Under the pieces are notes generated by a model. The model ran no database searches. It was given only the letters and a program-made list of their open reading frames with translations, and had not been told where the DNA came from. Shown one piece after another: positions 8,645 through 15,158 of a stretch of 41,206 nt of DNA (the first letter of the stretch is position 1; each line of letters opens with the position of its first letter). The position numbers and the translations under genes were made by a program. This DNA comes from Acidimicrobiaceae bacterium. Lineage in GTDB: Bacteria; Actinomycetota; Acidimicrobiia; Acidimicrobiales; Ilumatobacteraceae. The stretch covers positions 1 through 41,206 of the forward strand of contig CANIHL010000008.1 of assembly GCA_947467375.1 (NCBI GenBank). Reading direction: 5' to 3'.

Positions 8645-10630
8645 ATGAATGCAGCAACTCTTGATGTCACACTGCCAGATGGTTCTGTACGGACACTGCC
8701 GGCTGGTTCGACAGGGCTTGACTTAGCTCAATCCATTGGGTCACGGTTGGCTAAGGCGGCGCTCGCAGCGGTTGTCGATGGCAACGAAGTGGATATTTCG
8801 GTGCCATTGCGCGATGGGGCACAGGTCGCGATCATCACTGCGGATTCAGAAGCAGGTCGTCATGTGCTGCGTCACTCAACTGCTCACGTGCTTGCACAAG
8901 CGGTGCTGCAACATTTTCCTGGCGCCAAATTCACTATTGGCCCAGCCATTGAAGATGGCTTTTATTACGACTTCGAACTACCTGATGGCAAAACATTCAG
9001 CGATAACGATTTAGAAGCAATTACCGAGCGCATGCGCGCAATTGTAAAAGCCGATCAACCGTTTGTTCGCTCGGAAATGAGCGCGGCAGAAGCGCTTGCA
9101 TTATTTGTTGACCAACCGTACAAGTGCGAAATTATTGAGCGCGTAACAACTGGCGCAGCCGATGGATCGGATGCGAGCGAGGTTGCTGGCGATGGATCTG
9201 TCAGCGTGTATCGCAACACCGAAAGTTTTGTTGACTTGTGTCGTGGACCGCACGTTCCAAGTACTGCACGTCTTGGTCATTTTGCGTTGATGAAAGTTGC
9301 CGGCGCGTACTGGCGCGGAAATGAAAAGGGTCCGATGCTGCAGCGCATTTATGGCACTGCATGGGAGTCGAAGGCTGCACTCGAAGAGCACATCACGCGA
9401 ATTGCTGAAGCTGAAAAGCGCGATCATCGTCGTCTTGCAACCGAAATGGACCTGCTGTCGTTTCCATCTGAACTAGGCGGCGGTCTTGCGGTATGGCATC
9501 CAAAGGGTGCGATCGTGCGCAAAATCATGGAGGACTACAGCCGATATCGCCACCAAAACGGCGGCTATCAATTTGTGTTTACTCCGCACATTGCAAACGC
9601 GCAGTTGTTCGAAACTTCTGGTCACCTGCATTTCTACAAAGACGGCATGTATCCGCCAATGGAAATGGACAACGGCACGTACTACCCGAAGCCGATGAAC
9701 TGTCCGATGCACTGCTTGATCTATCGCGATCGCCAACGCAGTTACCGCGAACTCCCACTTCGCTTATTCGAACTGGGAACGGTGTACCGCTACGAACGCG
9801 CAGGAACGCTGCACGGCCTGTTACGCATTCGCGGATTTACTCAGGATGACAGTCATATTTTCTGCACCGAAGACCAAATGGCAGACGAAATTACGTCGTT
9901 GCTTGATTTTGTGCTGTCGGTGCTTCGCCAATTTGGGTTTGAAGACTTCGAATTCAAATTGTCCACTCGTGACTTGGAGAAGTCAGTGGGATCGGATGAA
10001 ATTTGGGATAAAGCAACAACCGCTCTGCGCGAAGCGTTGAATCGCCATGGAGTGAAGTACTCCGTAAAGGAAGGCGATGCTGCGTTTTACGGACCAAAGA
10101 TTGACATCGATGTGCGCGACGCGATCGGCCGCAAGTGGCAGCTCAGCACCATTCAATGTGACTTCAACTTGCCAGAGCGCTTCGGCTTGGAATACATCGG
10201 AAGCGACAACAGTCGCCATCGTCCAATTATGTTGCACCGCGCACTATTTGGATCTGTTGAGCGATTCTTTGGTGTGTTGTTAGAGCATTACGGCGGAGCA
10301 TTCCCAGCTTGGCTTGCCCCAGTACAAGTGCGCGTCTTGGCGGTTACCTCGCAACACGAGGAATACGCGCAGTCGCTTGTGAAACGCATGCGTGCCGAAG
10401 GGTTCAGAGTCGATACTGCTGAAGCCGATGAACAATTGGGCAAGCGCATTCGTAGCGCCAAGCTTGAACGCATTCCGTTTGTACTTGTTGTCGGCGACGA
10501 CGACGTGAAGAACAACACGGTTGGTGTGAACCCACGGGGAGGCGACGTGATTCGCGATGTGAAGGTGGACGCATTTATTGCGCAGCTGCACGACGAGACT
10601 CGTACAGAAGCCACAGCTGGAAACCTGTAA
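8645..10630 (+). CDS. thrS: Threonyl-tRNA synthetase
   Basis: At 661 residues it has the normal length. It begins with a TGS domain (about 1-65: VTLPDGSVRTLPAGSTGLDLA). The editing domain follows, with HVLRHSTAHVLAQAV and the VDLCRGPHVPST segment. The class II catalytic core shows MNCPMHCLIY (zinc ligands), RLFELGTVYRYERAGTLHGLLRIRGFTQDD (motif 2 region) and HRALFGSVERFFGVLLEHYGG (motif 3). The anticodon-binding domain is at the end. It charges tRNA-Thr in the cytoplasm. In Mycobacterium the same gene also leads into HIT, pgsA, patA and pimA, and that order is kept here. Confidence 0.98.
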   Translation: MNAATLDVTLPDGSVRTLPAGSTGLDLAQSIGSRLAKAALAAVVDGNEVDISVPLRDGAQVAIITADSEAGRHVLRHSTAHVLAQAVLQHFPGAKFTIGPAIEDGFYYDFELPDGKTFSDNDLEAITERMRAIVKADQPFVRSEMSAAEALALFVDQPYKCEIIERVTTGAADGSDASEVAGDGSVSVYRNTESFVDLCRGPHVPSTARLGHFALMKVAGAYWRGNEKGPMLQRIYGTAWESKAALEEHITRIAEAEKRDHRRLATEMDLLSFPSELGGGLAVWHPKGAIVRKIMEDYSRYRHQNGGYQFVFTPHIANAQLFETSGHLHFYKDGMYPPMEMDNGTYYPKPMNCPMHCLIYRDRQRSYRELPLRLFELGTVYRYERAGTLHGLLRIRGFTQDDSHIFCTEDQMADEITSLLDFVLSVLRQFGFEDFEFKLSTRDLEKSVGSDEIWDKATTALREALNRHGVKYSVKEGDAAFYGPKIDIDVRDAIGRKWQLSTIQCDFNLPERFGLEYIGSDNSRHRPIMLHRALFGSVERFFGVLLEHYGGAFPAWLAPVQVRVLAVTSQHEEYAQSLVKRMRAEGFRVDTAEADEQLGKRIRSAKLERIPFVLVVGDDDVKNNTVGVNPRGGDVIRDVKVDAFIAQLHDETRTEATAGNL

Positions 10631-10635
10631 TCAAC

Positions 10636-11139
10636 ATGTTGGATCGTTTGTGGAACGGCTGGCGTGCACAGTATGTGCAACGCGATTCGCACGGTAAGCA
10701 TTCTGACGAATCGGTGTTCACCGAGATATTGAAATCCAATCGTCCTGACGAAGAAACGTTCATCGTGCATCGTGGTGAAACGTGCTTCGTCATCATGAAC
10801 GCATTCCCGTATTCATCGGGACATGTGCTGGTTATTCCATATCGAGAAGTTCCCGATTTAGAAATGCTCACCGCGCAGGAGACAAGCGAAATTTGGTCGA
10901 CTGTTACAAAGGCTGTGCAAGTTCTGAAAGCTGAGTACAAGCCACAGGGAATGAACGTAGGAATTAATTTGGGCCATGCCGCAGGTGGAAGCGTTGCGCA
11001 ACACCTGCATATTCACATCGTTCCGAGGTGGGGTGGCGATTCCAATTTCATGGTTGCAGTAGCGACGGCGAAAATTTTGCCGGAAGCGCTAGATGTGACA
11101 GCGCAGCGAATTCGAAATCGATGGAAGGAAATGCAGTGA
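10636..11139 (+). CDS. HIT-family nucleotide phosphorylase/hydrolase
   Basis: A 167-residue protein with the histidine triad HLHIHIVPRW (H123, H125, H127), where the central or last His forms the nucleotidyl intermediate. FIVHRGETCFVIMNAFPYSSGHVLVIPYRE is the usual HIT substrate-pocket strand pair. Its place between thrS and the PI-phosphate synthase matches the mycobacterial HIT protein studied as a diadenosine tetraphosphate phosphorylase. That specificity is inferred from synteny. It starts 5 bases after the thrS stop and overlaps the next gene by 4 bases (GTGA). Confidence 0.92.
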   Translation: MLDRLWNGWRAQYVQRDSHGKHSDESVFTEILKSNRPDEETFIVHRGETCFVIMNAFPYSSGHVLVIPYREVPDLEMLTAQETSEIWSTVTKAVQVLKAEYKPQGMNVGINLGHAAGGSVAQHLHIHIVPRWGGDSNFMVAVATAKILPEALDVTAQRIRNRWKEMQ

Positions 11140-11636
11140 ACGATGTAAACAGCAACGAGATTCGTGACCAACTTCCGAGCGACCTTGACGTTTCGGCATT
11201 TGTTGGGCCGTATCAGTTTCCCGATAACAGTCGTCGTCGCATACCTGGCTATCTGTATTTAGGAATAGCTGCGCTGAGTCTGTTGCTGTGGCTTGTCAGC
11301 GATCAGTCTTCAGGATTAGTTAATGACGGGTTCCTTGTGTTTGCTATTGCGCTTGCCGCCTTTGCGGTATTCGTGTTGACTTCATCGTGGAAGATGACCA
11401 TCAACGAACGAGATGCACTGGTGCACGCTTCACGTGCAGTCGAATTTGCCGTCGGTCATGCTTCGGCGCAGCAGGTGTGGCGAGGTGTTCGCAGTCGTCC
11501 TACCTGGCGAGTGTTTTGCTACAGCGCGCAGGAACCACCAACTCATCGTGGTTTGGTGTTAGTCGATGCGGTTAACGGCGAAATTGTTGAATGCCTGGTT
11601 GAAATCAACCCAGATAACGCTGCGACTTCGAAGTAA
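11136..11636 (+). CDS. Conserved-looking membrane protein of unknown function
   Basis: A 166-residue protein that I do not recognise. The GTG at 11136 overlaps the HIT stop codon (GTGA), and this coupling decides the start. The N-terminal ~50 residues are acidic and soluble. Two transmembrane helices follow at about 54-69 (YLYLGIAALSLLLWLVS) and 79-97 (GFLVFAIALAAFAVFVLTS). A cytosolic C-terminal domain with WRVFCYSAQ and GLVLVDAVNGEIVECLVEINP looks beta-rich. The position between HIT and the PI-phosphate synthase suggests a role near phospholipid synthesis, which is inference only. I recall no counterpart in the mycobacterial cluster. Confidence 0.82.
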   Translation: MNDVNSNEIRDQLPSDLDVSAFVGPYQFPDNSRRRIPGYLYLGIAALSLLLWLVSDQSSGLVNDGFLVFAIALAAFAVFVLTSSWKMTINERDALVHASRAVEFAVGHASAQQVWRGVRSRPTWRVFCYSAQEPPTHRGLVLVDAVNGEIVECLVEINPDNAATSK

Positions 11637-11647
11637 GCGACATTCAC

Positions 11648-11653
11648 TAGTAT
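11648..11653 (+). promoter_or_regulatory. Putative -10 hexamer (TAGTAT) before pgsA
   Basis: TAGTAT lies 7 bases before the ATG of the PI-phosphate synthase in a 24-base gap. It fits TANNNT and the spacing of the other candidate leaderless starts. It would give the lipid genes their own promoter within the thrS-patA run. Confidence 0.4.
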
Positions 11654-11660
11654 TTAGCCA

Positions 11661-12350
11661 ATGTTCGACGGCCAGTTCAAAACTCAAATCGAACGCTATG
11701 TTCGACCGGTAGGGGAATCCCTTCGTCGCACTGGTCTGTCGCCGGATCACTTCACCATCCTTGGGCTTTGCGTTGCGGCTGCGTCTGCGGTTGCCATTGG
11801 CGCCGGCAAGATGCAGCTTGGCTTATTGCTCGTTATTTGTTCTGCACTTCCCGACTTGCTTGATGGGGCGCTTGCAAAAGCATCCAACTCGGCCAGTCAG
11901 CGTGGAGCGTTCTTCGATTCTGTAGTTGACCGCGTGAGTGACTCATTCCTCTTCGGAGGAGTTGCCTGGTTCTATGCCAGCTCAAATTCTCCGAAGTTTT
12001 CCATTGTTCCATTCGCCATTCTTGGCGCATCGCTCATCATTTCTTATGAGCGCGCAAAGGCAGAGTCACTTGGGCTGTACGCCAAGGGTGGGCTTATGGA
12101 ACGTGCAGAGAGAATCATCTTGTTGTGCTTCGGATTACTTTTTGACTCGCTGTTGAAGTGGGTTATGGTGGTCATGTTGGTTCTCGTGGTGATGACAGCC
12201 GTGCAACGTTTCGCCAAAGTATGGAAGCAAGCTGCCGTTGCTCCTGTAACAGCAGAGAAGCAAGCAATTCGTCGATCGCGTCGTGCGTCGCGCAGAGCTC
12301 GCCGCGATGATTACCGCGCACGTTTTCAGCGTCGACGTCGCCTTCAGTAA
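11661..12350 (+). CDS. pgsA: CDP-alcohol phosphatidyltransferase, probably phosphatidylinositol phosphate synthase
   Basis: A 229-residue membrane enzyme with the CDP-alcohol phosphotransferase signature: D65-L-L-D68-G69, A72, G82, D86 and D90 are all in place. The residue after A72 is Lys73, where the family normally has Arg. Several hydrophobic helices are seen (about 34-63, 94-130 and 144-178). The tail from residue 204 is extremely Arg-rich. Synteny with HIT, patA and pimA points to inositol-1-phosphate as acceptor, giving PI-phosphate, rather than glycerol-phosphate. This is inferred from neighbours. It is 10 bases ahead of patA and likely co-transcribed with it. Confidence 0.88.
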   Translation: MFDGQFKTQIERYVRPVGESLRRTGLSPDHFTILGLCVAAASAVAIGAGKMQLGLLLVICSALPDLLDGALAKASNSASQRGAFFDSVVDRVSDSFLFGGVAWFYASSNSPKFSIVPFAILGASLIISYERAKAESLGLYAKGGLMERAERIILLCFGLLFDSLLKWVMVVMLVLVVMTAVQRFAKVWKQAAVAPVTAEKQAIRRSRRASRRARRDDYRARFQRRRRLQ

Positions 12351-12359
12351 TTCTCAGTT

Positions 12360-13283
12360 ATGGCCGATCCTCGCGACACCGGCTTTGATGCATTAACACT
12401 TGCCGGATATCGTGCGGCTTCGTTATTTGCGAAACTCACTCCGGCTCCATTGGCGTTAGGAACATCACTTGCACTTGGTGCGCCGCTCGCTTTGGGTTTT
12501 CGTGACAAGCGAGAAATGATTGAACGACATTTACAGCGAGTAAGCCCTTCGCTACGCGGATTCGCATTGCGTCAGGCTGTGCAAGAAGCGTTTCAGAGCT
12601 ACACGCGTTACTACTTGGAGACATTTCGGTTAGGAACGCTGTCCAAGAAACAAATTCAGGCAGGGTTCACGGTTGACGGTTTTGAACATATCGAAAAAGG
12701 CATTGCAGATGGCAAGGGAGTGGTGCTTGGTCTGCCACACCTGGGCGGATGGGAATGGGCTGGCCGATGGCTTGTTGATCAGGGTTATGGGCTGACTGCA
12801 GTGGTTGAACGTTTAGACAATGACGAACTCTTTGAATGGTTTCGCGACATGCGCAGCAGGGTTGGGGTGAATGTCATTCCGCTCGACGACAACGCTGGTC
12901 TGCGAGTGAGTGCGGCGTTGAAAGACAATCAAGTGGTTTCGTTGTTGTGCGACCGAGATATTCCACGTGATGGTGTGAGGTCGGGGGTTGAAGTCGAATT
13001 CTTTGGAGAGCGAACCACGGTTCCTGCAGGCCCAGCGTTCTTTGCTTTGCGAACGGGCGCGGCACTGTTGCCGCTTGCCACGTATTTCACTCGCAAGTCC
13101 GATGGGCATCATGCAGTGGTGCGCCCACCAATTCCTGTTGAGCGACAGGGGAGTTTGCGCGAAGATGTTGCGCGTATTACGCAACTTCTCATGATTGAAG
13201 TCGAGGGTCTCATTCGTCGTGCCCCAGAGCAGTGGCACTTGTTCCAGCCAAACTGGCCGAGCGACCCAGGGTTTAATTCTTAA
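12360..13283 (+). CDS. patA: Phosphatidylinositol mannoside acyltransferase (LpxL/HtrB-like fold)
   Basis: A 307-residue member of the lipid A acyltransferase superfamily. H127 and E132 in PHLGGWEWAG form the HX4E catalytic pair. CDRDIPRDGV and FFGERTTVPAGPAFFALRTGA are the other family blocks. In actinobacteria this gene, next to pgsA and pimA, acylates the mannose of PIM1/PIM2 at the cytoplasmic face. Nothing else here suggests lipid A, so LpxL is unlikely. The stop codon overlaps that of the opposing arsR by sharing the bases TTAA (13280-13283). pimA, which would normally follow, is displaced by 2.85 kb. Confidence 0.9.
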   Translation: MADPRDTGFDALTLAGYRAASLFAKLTPAPLALGTSLALGAPLALGFRDKREMIERHLQRVSPSLRGFALRQAVQEAFQSYTRYYLETFRLGTLSKKQIQAGFTVDGFEHIEKGIADGKGVVLGLPHLGGWEWAGRWLVDQGYGLTAVVERLDNDELFEWFRDMRSRVGVNVIPLDDNAGLRVSAALKDNQVVSLLCDRDIPRDGVRSGVEVEFFGERTTVPAGPAFFALRTGAALLPLATYFTRKSDGHHAVVRPPIPVERQGSLREDVARITQLLMIEVEGLIRRAPEQWHLFQPNWPSDPGFNS

Positions 13284-13645
13284 GCCAGCAGTGTGCGCAG
13301 TTCGTTTAAGCGCTCGTGATTAACGCGATACCAGACCCAGGTTCCACGCTTCTCGCTCAGTAGTAAGCCAGCTTCGCGCAACACTTTGAGGTGGTGACTC
13401 ACTGTTGGCTGTGATCGACCTGTTGGCTTTACCAAATTGCATGCGCATGTCTCGGTGTTCGGAGATGCAGCGATCAAGCTGAACAACTTGAGGCGAACCG
13501 GGTCGGCAAGTGCGGCAAACCCAACGGCCAAACCTGCCGCTTGCTTCGTGGTCAGTGCAGCGTCCGAAACAGGGCCACAGCAATCTTGTGGGGTGGCGAT
13601 GAATCGCTTCGGCTTTGGGGTCTTTGTTATATTGATGGTTATCAA
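13280..13645 (-). CDS. arsR: ArsR-family arsenic-responsive repressor
   Basis: A winged-helix repressor of 121 residues. LADPVRLKLFSLI is the first helix block, and GRSQPTVSHHLKVLREAGLLLSEKRGTWVWYRV is the DNA-reading helix and wing. Cysteines sit as an N-terminal C22-C23 pair and C67-A-C69 at the start of the DNA-binding region. This resembles the actinobacterial (Corynebacterium-type) ArsR site, where an N-terminal Cys pair and a Cys near the HTH bind As(III). The only plausible start upstream of the conserved region is TTG at 13645, which lies inside the inverted repeat. It faces arsI divergently and converges on patA. Confidence 0.92.
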   Translation of the reverse strand: MITINITKTPKPKRFIATPQDCCGPVSDAALTTKQAAGLAVGFAALADPVRLKLFSLIAASPNTETCACNLVKPTGRSQPTVSHHLKVLREAGLLLSEKRGTWVWYRVNHERLNELRTLLA

Positions 13646-13654
13646 TATAACAAA
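13623..13654. promoter_or_regulatory. Perfect inverted repeat operator between arsR and arsI
   Basis: The left arm TTTGTTATATTGAT and right arm ATCAATATAACAAA are exact reverse complements of 14 bases each, separated by GGTT. This AT-rich palindrome is typical in form of ArsR/SmtB operators. It covers the arsR start codon and sits 15 bases before the arsI ATG, so it can overlap both divergent promoters. Candidate -10 elements (TATATT/AATATA) lie inside it. It presumably lets the ArsR dimer silence both directions until As(III) releases it. The repeat is seen directly; the regulatory role is inferred. Confidence 0.88.
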
Positions 13655-13656
13655 TG

Positions 13657-13663
13657 AAAGAGG
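13657..13663 (+). promoter_or_regulatory. Shine-Dalgarno site of arsI (decides start)
   Basis: GAAAGAGG ends 3 bases before the first ATG (13667) and 6 bases before the second (13670). The better spacing to the second, together with the usual family start MSRVQLALNV, favours 13670. The ars transcript therefore appears to have a leader, unlike many neighbours. Confidence 0.55.
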
Positions 13664-13669
13664 CCAATG

Positions 13670-14098
13670 ATGTCACGAGTACAGCTGGCGCTGAATGTGA
13701 GCAATCTTGAAGACGCAATTGAGTTCTATTCAAAGATGTTTAATGCCAAGCCGGCAAAGGTTCGCGAAGGATACGCAAACTTCGCTATCGCCGAACCACC
13801 GCTGAAGTTGGTGCTCATTGAACGCGCTGCTGGTGACACGAGTGAGTTCCACCACTTGAATCACCTTGGGGTCGAACTCGAAGATTCAAATCAAGTTGAC
13901 CAATCCATCGAGCGTTTCGAAAATCTTGGTCTTGTAGAGAAAATCGAAAAAGACACGGTGTGTTGCTACGCGAAGCAGGACAAAGTGTGGGTGCAATCGC
14001 CAGATGATGCTCCTTGGGAGTTCTACACCGTGTTGGCAGACTCGCCATCATTTTTTATCAAAGTAGATGGTGTTGAAGGATCGGCGTGCTGCTCATGA
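13670..14098 (+). CDS. arsI: ArsI/CadI-type C-As bond lyase (glyoxalase-fold dioxygenase)
   Basis: A 142-residue vicinal-oxygen-chelate protein starting MSRVQLALNVSNLEDAIEFYSKMF, the signature of the ArsI/CadI family. Likely Fe(II) ligands are Q5, H65 (HLNHLGVE) and E117 (PWEFY). The vicinal C98-C99 in CCYAKQDKVWV is the known binding site for trivalent organoarsenicals. A further Cys pair (C140-C141) ends the protein. ArsI uses O2 to remove methyl or aryl groups from As(III), leaving arsenite. Such proteins are often labelled 'cadmium-induced CadI'. Its place behind ArsR and before ArsC supports the arsenic role. It overlaps the aquaporin gene by 4 bases (ATGA). Confidence 0.9.
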   Translation: MSRVQLALNVSNLEDAIEFYSKMFNAKPAKVREGYANFAIAEPPLKLVLIERAAGDTSEFHHLNHLGVELEDSNQVDQSIERFENLGLVEKIEKDTVCCYAKQDKVWVQSPDDAPWEFYTVLADSPSFFIKVDGVEGSACCS

Positions 14099-14751
14099 TG
14101 CGGCGTTTAAGTGCTGAGGCTCTGGGCACCGGTTTATTGATCGTTGCCGTAATTGGCTCCGGAATCATGGCCGAACGTTTGACACAAGATGTAGCGCTGC
14201 AGTTGCTGTGCAATGCAGTGGCAACGGGTGGCGCGCTCGTTGCGCTGATTCTCATTTTTGCTCCAGTGTCTGGTGCATCGTTTAACCCAATCGTTGGAAT
14301 TGTTGGCACGTTGCTTGGAGAGGGAAGTTGGAAAGACACAGCCTTGTATGCAATTGCGCAAACGATTGGTGGTTGCATCGGTGCGGTTGTTGCCAACGTG
14401 ATGTTCGATCTAGATGCAGTCAACTTGTCGGAAAAAGTTCGTACAGGATCCAACATCTGGATTTCTGAAGTTGTTGCCTCGGTTGGATTACTCGTCGTGA
14501 TTTACGGAACCATTCGCGCCAAGCGCGCAAACTTGGTTCCTTTCACTGTTGCCGCGTGGATCACTGGTGCGTATTTCTTTACATCGTCTACATCAATTGC
14601 GAATCCGGCAGTAACCGTTGCTCGCACTCTCAGCAACACGTTTGCTGGTATCGCCCCAGAGTCAGCACCAATGTTTATCGTCATGCAGCTCATCGGTGCG
14701 GTTATTGGGTTTGGCATCATTCGTTTCGTATTTGAAGAGAGTGCAGCATGA
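14095..14751 (+). CDS. aqpS: MIP/aquaporin-family channel in ars operon (AqpS-like)
   Basis: A 218-residue integral membrane protein with about six hydrophobic segments and two half-helices. The first carries NPI (64-66, SGASFNPIV) and the second NPA (170-172, SIANPAVTVAR). In ordinary aquaporins an Arg directly follows the second NPA and narrows the pore. Here that position is V173, which suggests a wider channel. In Sinorhizobium meliloti a channel of this kind between arsR and arsC lets arsenite flow out down its gradient, and AQP-ArsC fusions are known in some actinobacteria. The ATGA overlaps on both sides (with arsI and arsC) imply coupled translation. Transport of arsenite is inferred. 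Confidence 0.87.
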   Translation: MMRRLSAEALGTGLLIVAVIGSGIMAERLTQDVALQLLCNAVATGGALVALILIFAPVSGASFNPIVGIVGTLLGEGSWKDTALYAIAQTIGGCIGAVVANVMFDLDAVNLSEKVRTGSNIWISEVVASVGLLVVIYGTIRAKRANLVPFTVAAWITGAYFFTSSTSIANPAVTVARTLSNTFAGIAPESAPMFIVMQLIGAVIGFGIIRFVFEESAA

Positions 14752-15158
14752 GCGAACCACGTATTCCGGGTGTGTTGTTCCTGTGCGTGCACAACGCAGG
14801 TCGAAGCCAGATGGCCGCCGGGTTCACGCGTTCACTTGGCACCAGTAATGTTCGTGTGTTCTCTGGTGGTTCCGAACCTGCTTCGAAAGTGAATCCTTCG
14901 GCTGTTGAAGCCATGCATGAAGTTGGCATCGACATTGCCGACTATGTGCCGCAGAAGTGGTCGATGGAAATGCTGCACGAAGTTGATGTCGTCGTCACCA
15001 TGGGCTGTGGAGACACCTGTCCGTACATTCCGGGCAAGCGCTACGTGGACTGGCCGTTAGATGACCCTGCTGGCCAAGGTGTTGATGCAGTGCGTCCAAT
15101 TCGCGATCAAATTAAGACACTCGTTGAATCGTTGTTAGAAGAACTCGGCGTTCGTTAA
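14748..15158 (+). CDS. arsC: Arsenate reductase, low-molecular-weight phosphatase type
   Basis: A 136-residue protein with the PTP loop CVHNAGRS (C13 to R19, CX5R), which binds arsenate and attacks it. Two more cysteines lie in MGCGDTCPYIPGKRY (C87, C91), followed by DWPLDDPAG. Three cysteines suggest a relay in which C87/C91 form a disulfide reduced by thioredoxin or a mycoredoxin. With mshC in the same window a mycothiol link is possible but not shown. It converts As(V) to As(III), which the adjacent channel can release. It starts with an ATGA overlap and ends sharing TTAA with the opposing oxidoreductase gene. Confidence 0.93.
   Translation: MSEPRIPGVLFLCVHNAGRSQMAAGFTRSLGTSNVRVFSGGSEPASKVNPSAVEAMHEVGIDIADYVPQKWSMEMLHEVDVVVTMGCGDTCPYIPGKRYVDWPLDDPAGQGVDAVRPIRDQIKTLVESLLEELGVR

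Noticed and set aside
12360-13283. Lipid A acyltransferase (LpxL/HtrB)
   Set aside because: The fold is shared, but the neighbours (PI-phosphate synthase, pimA, mshC) are actinobacterial, which make no lipid A.
13670-14098. Cadmium-responsive CadI only
   Set aside because: The vicinal Cys pair, metal-ligand pattern and placement with arsR and arsC favour the ArsI C-As lyase role.
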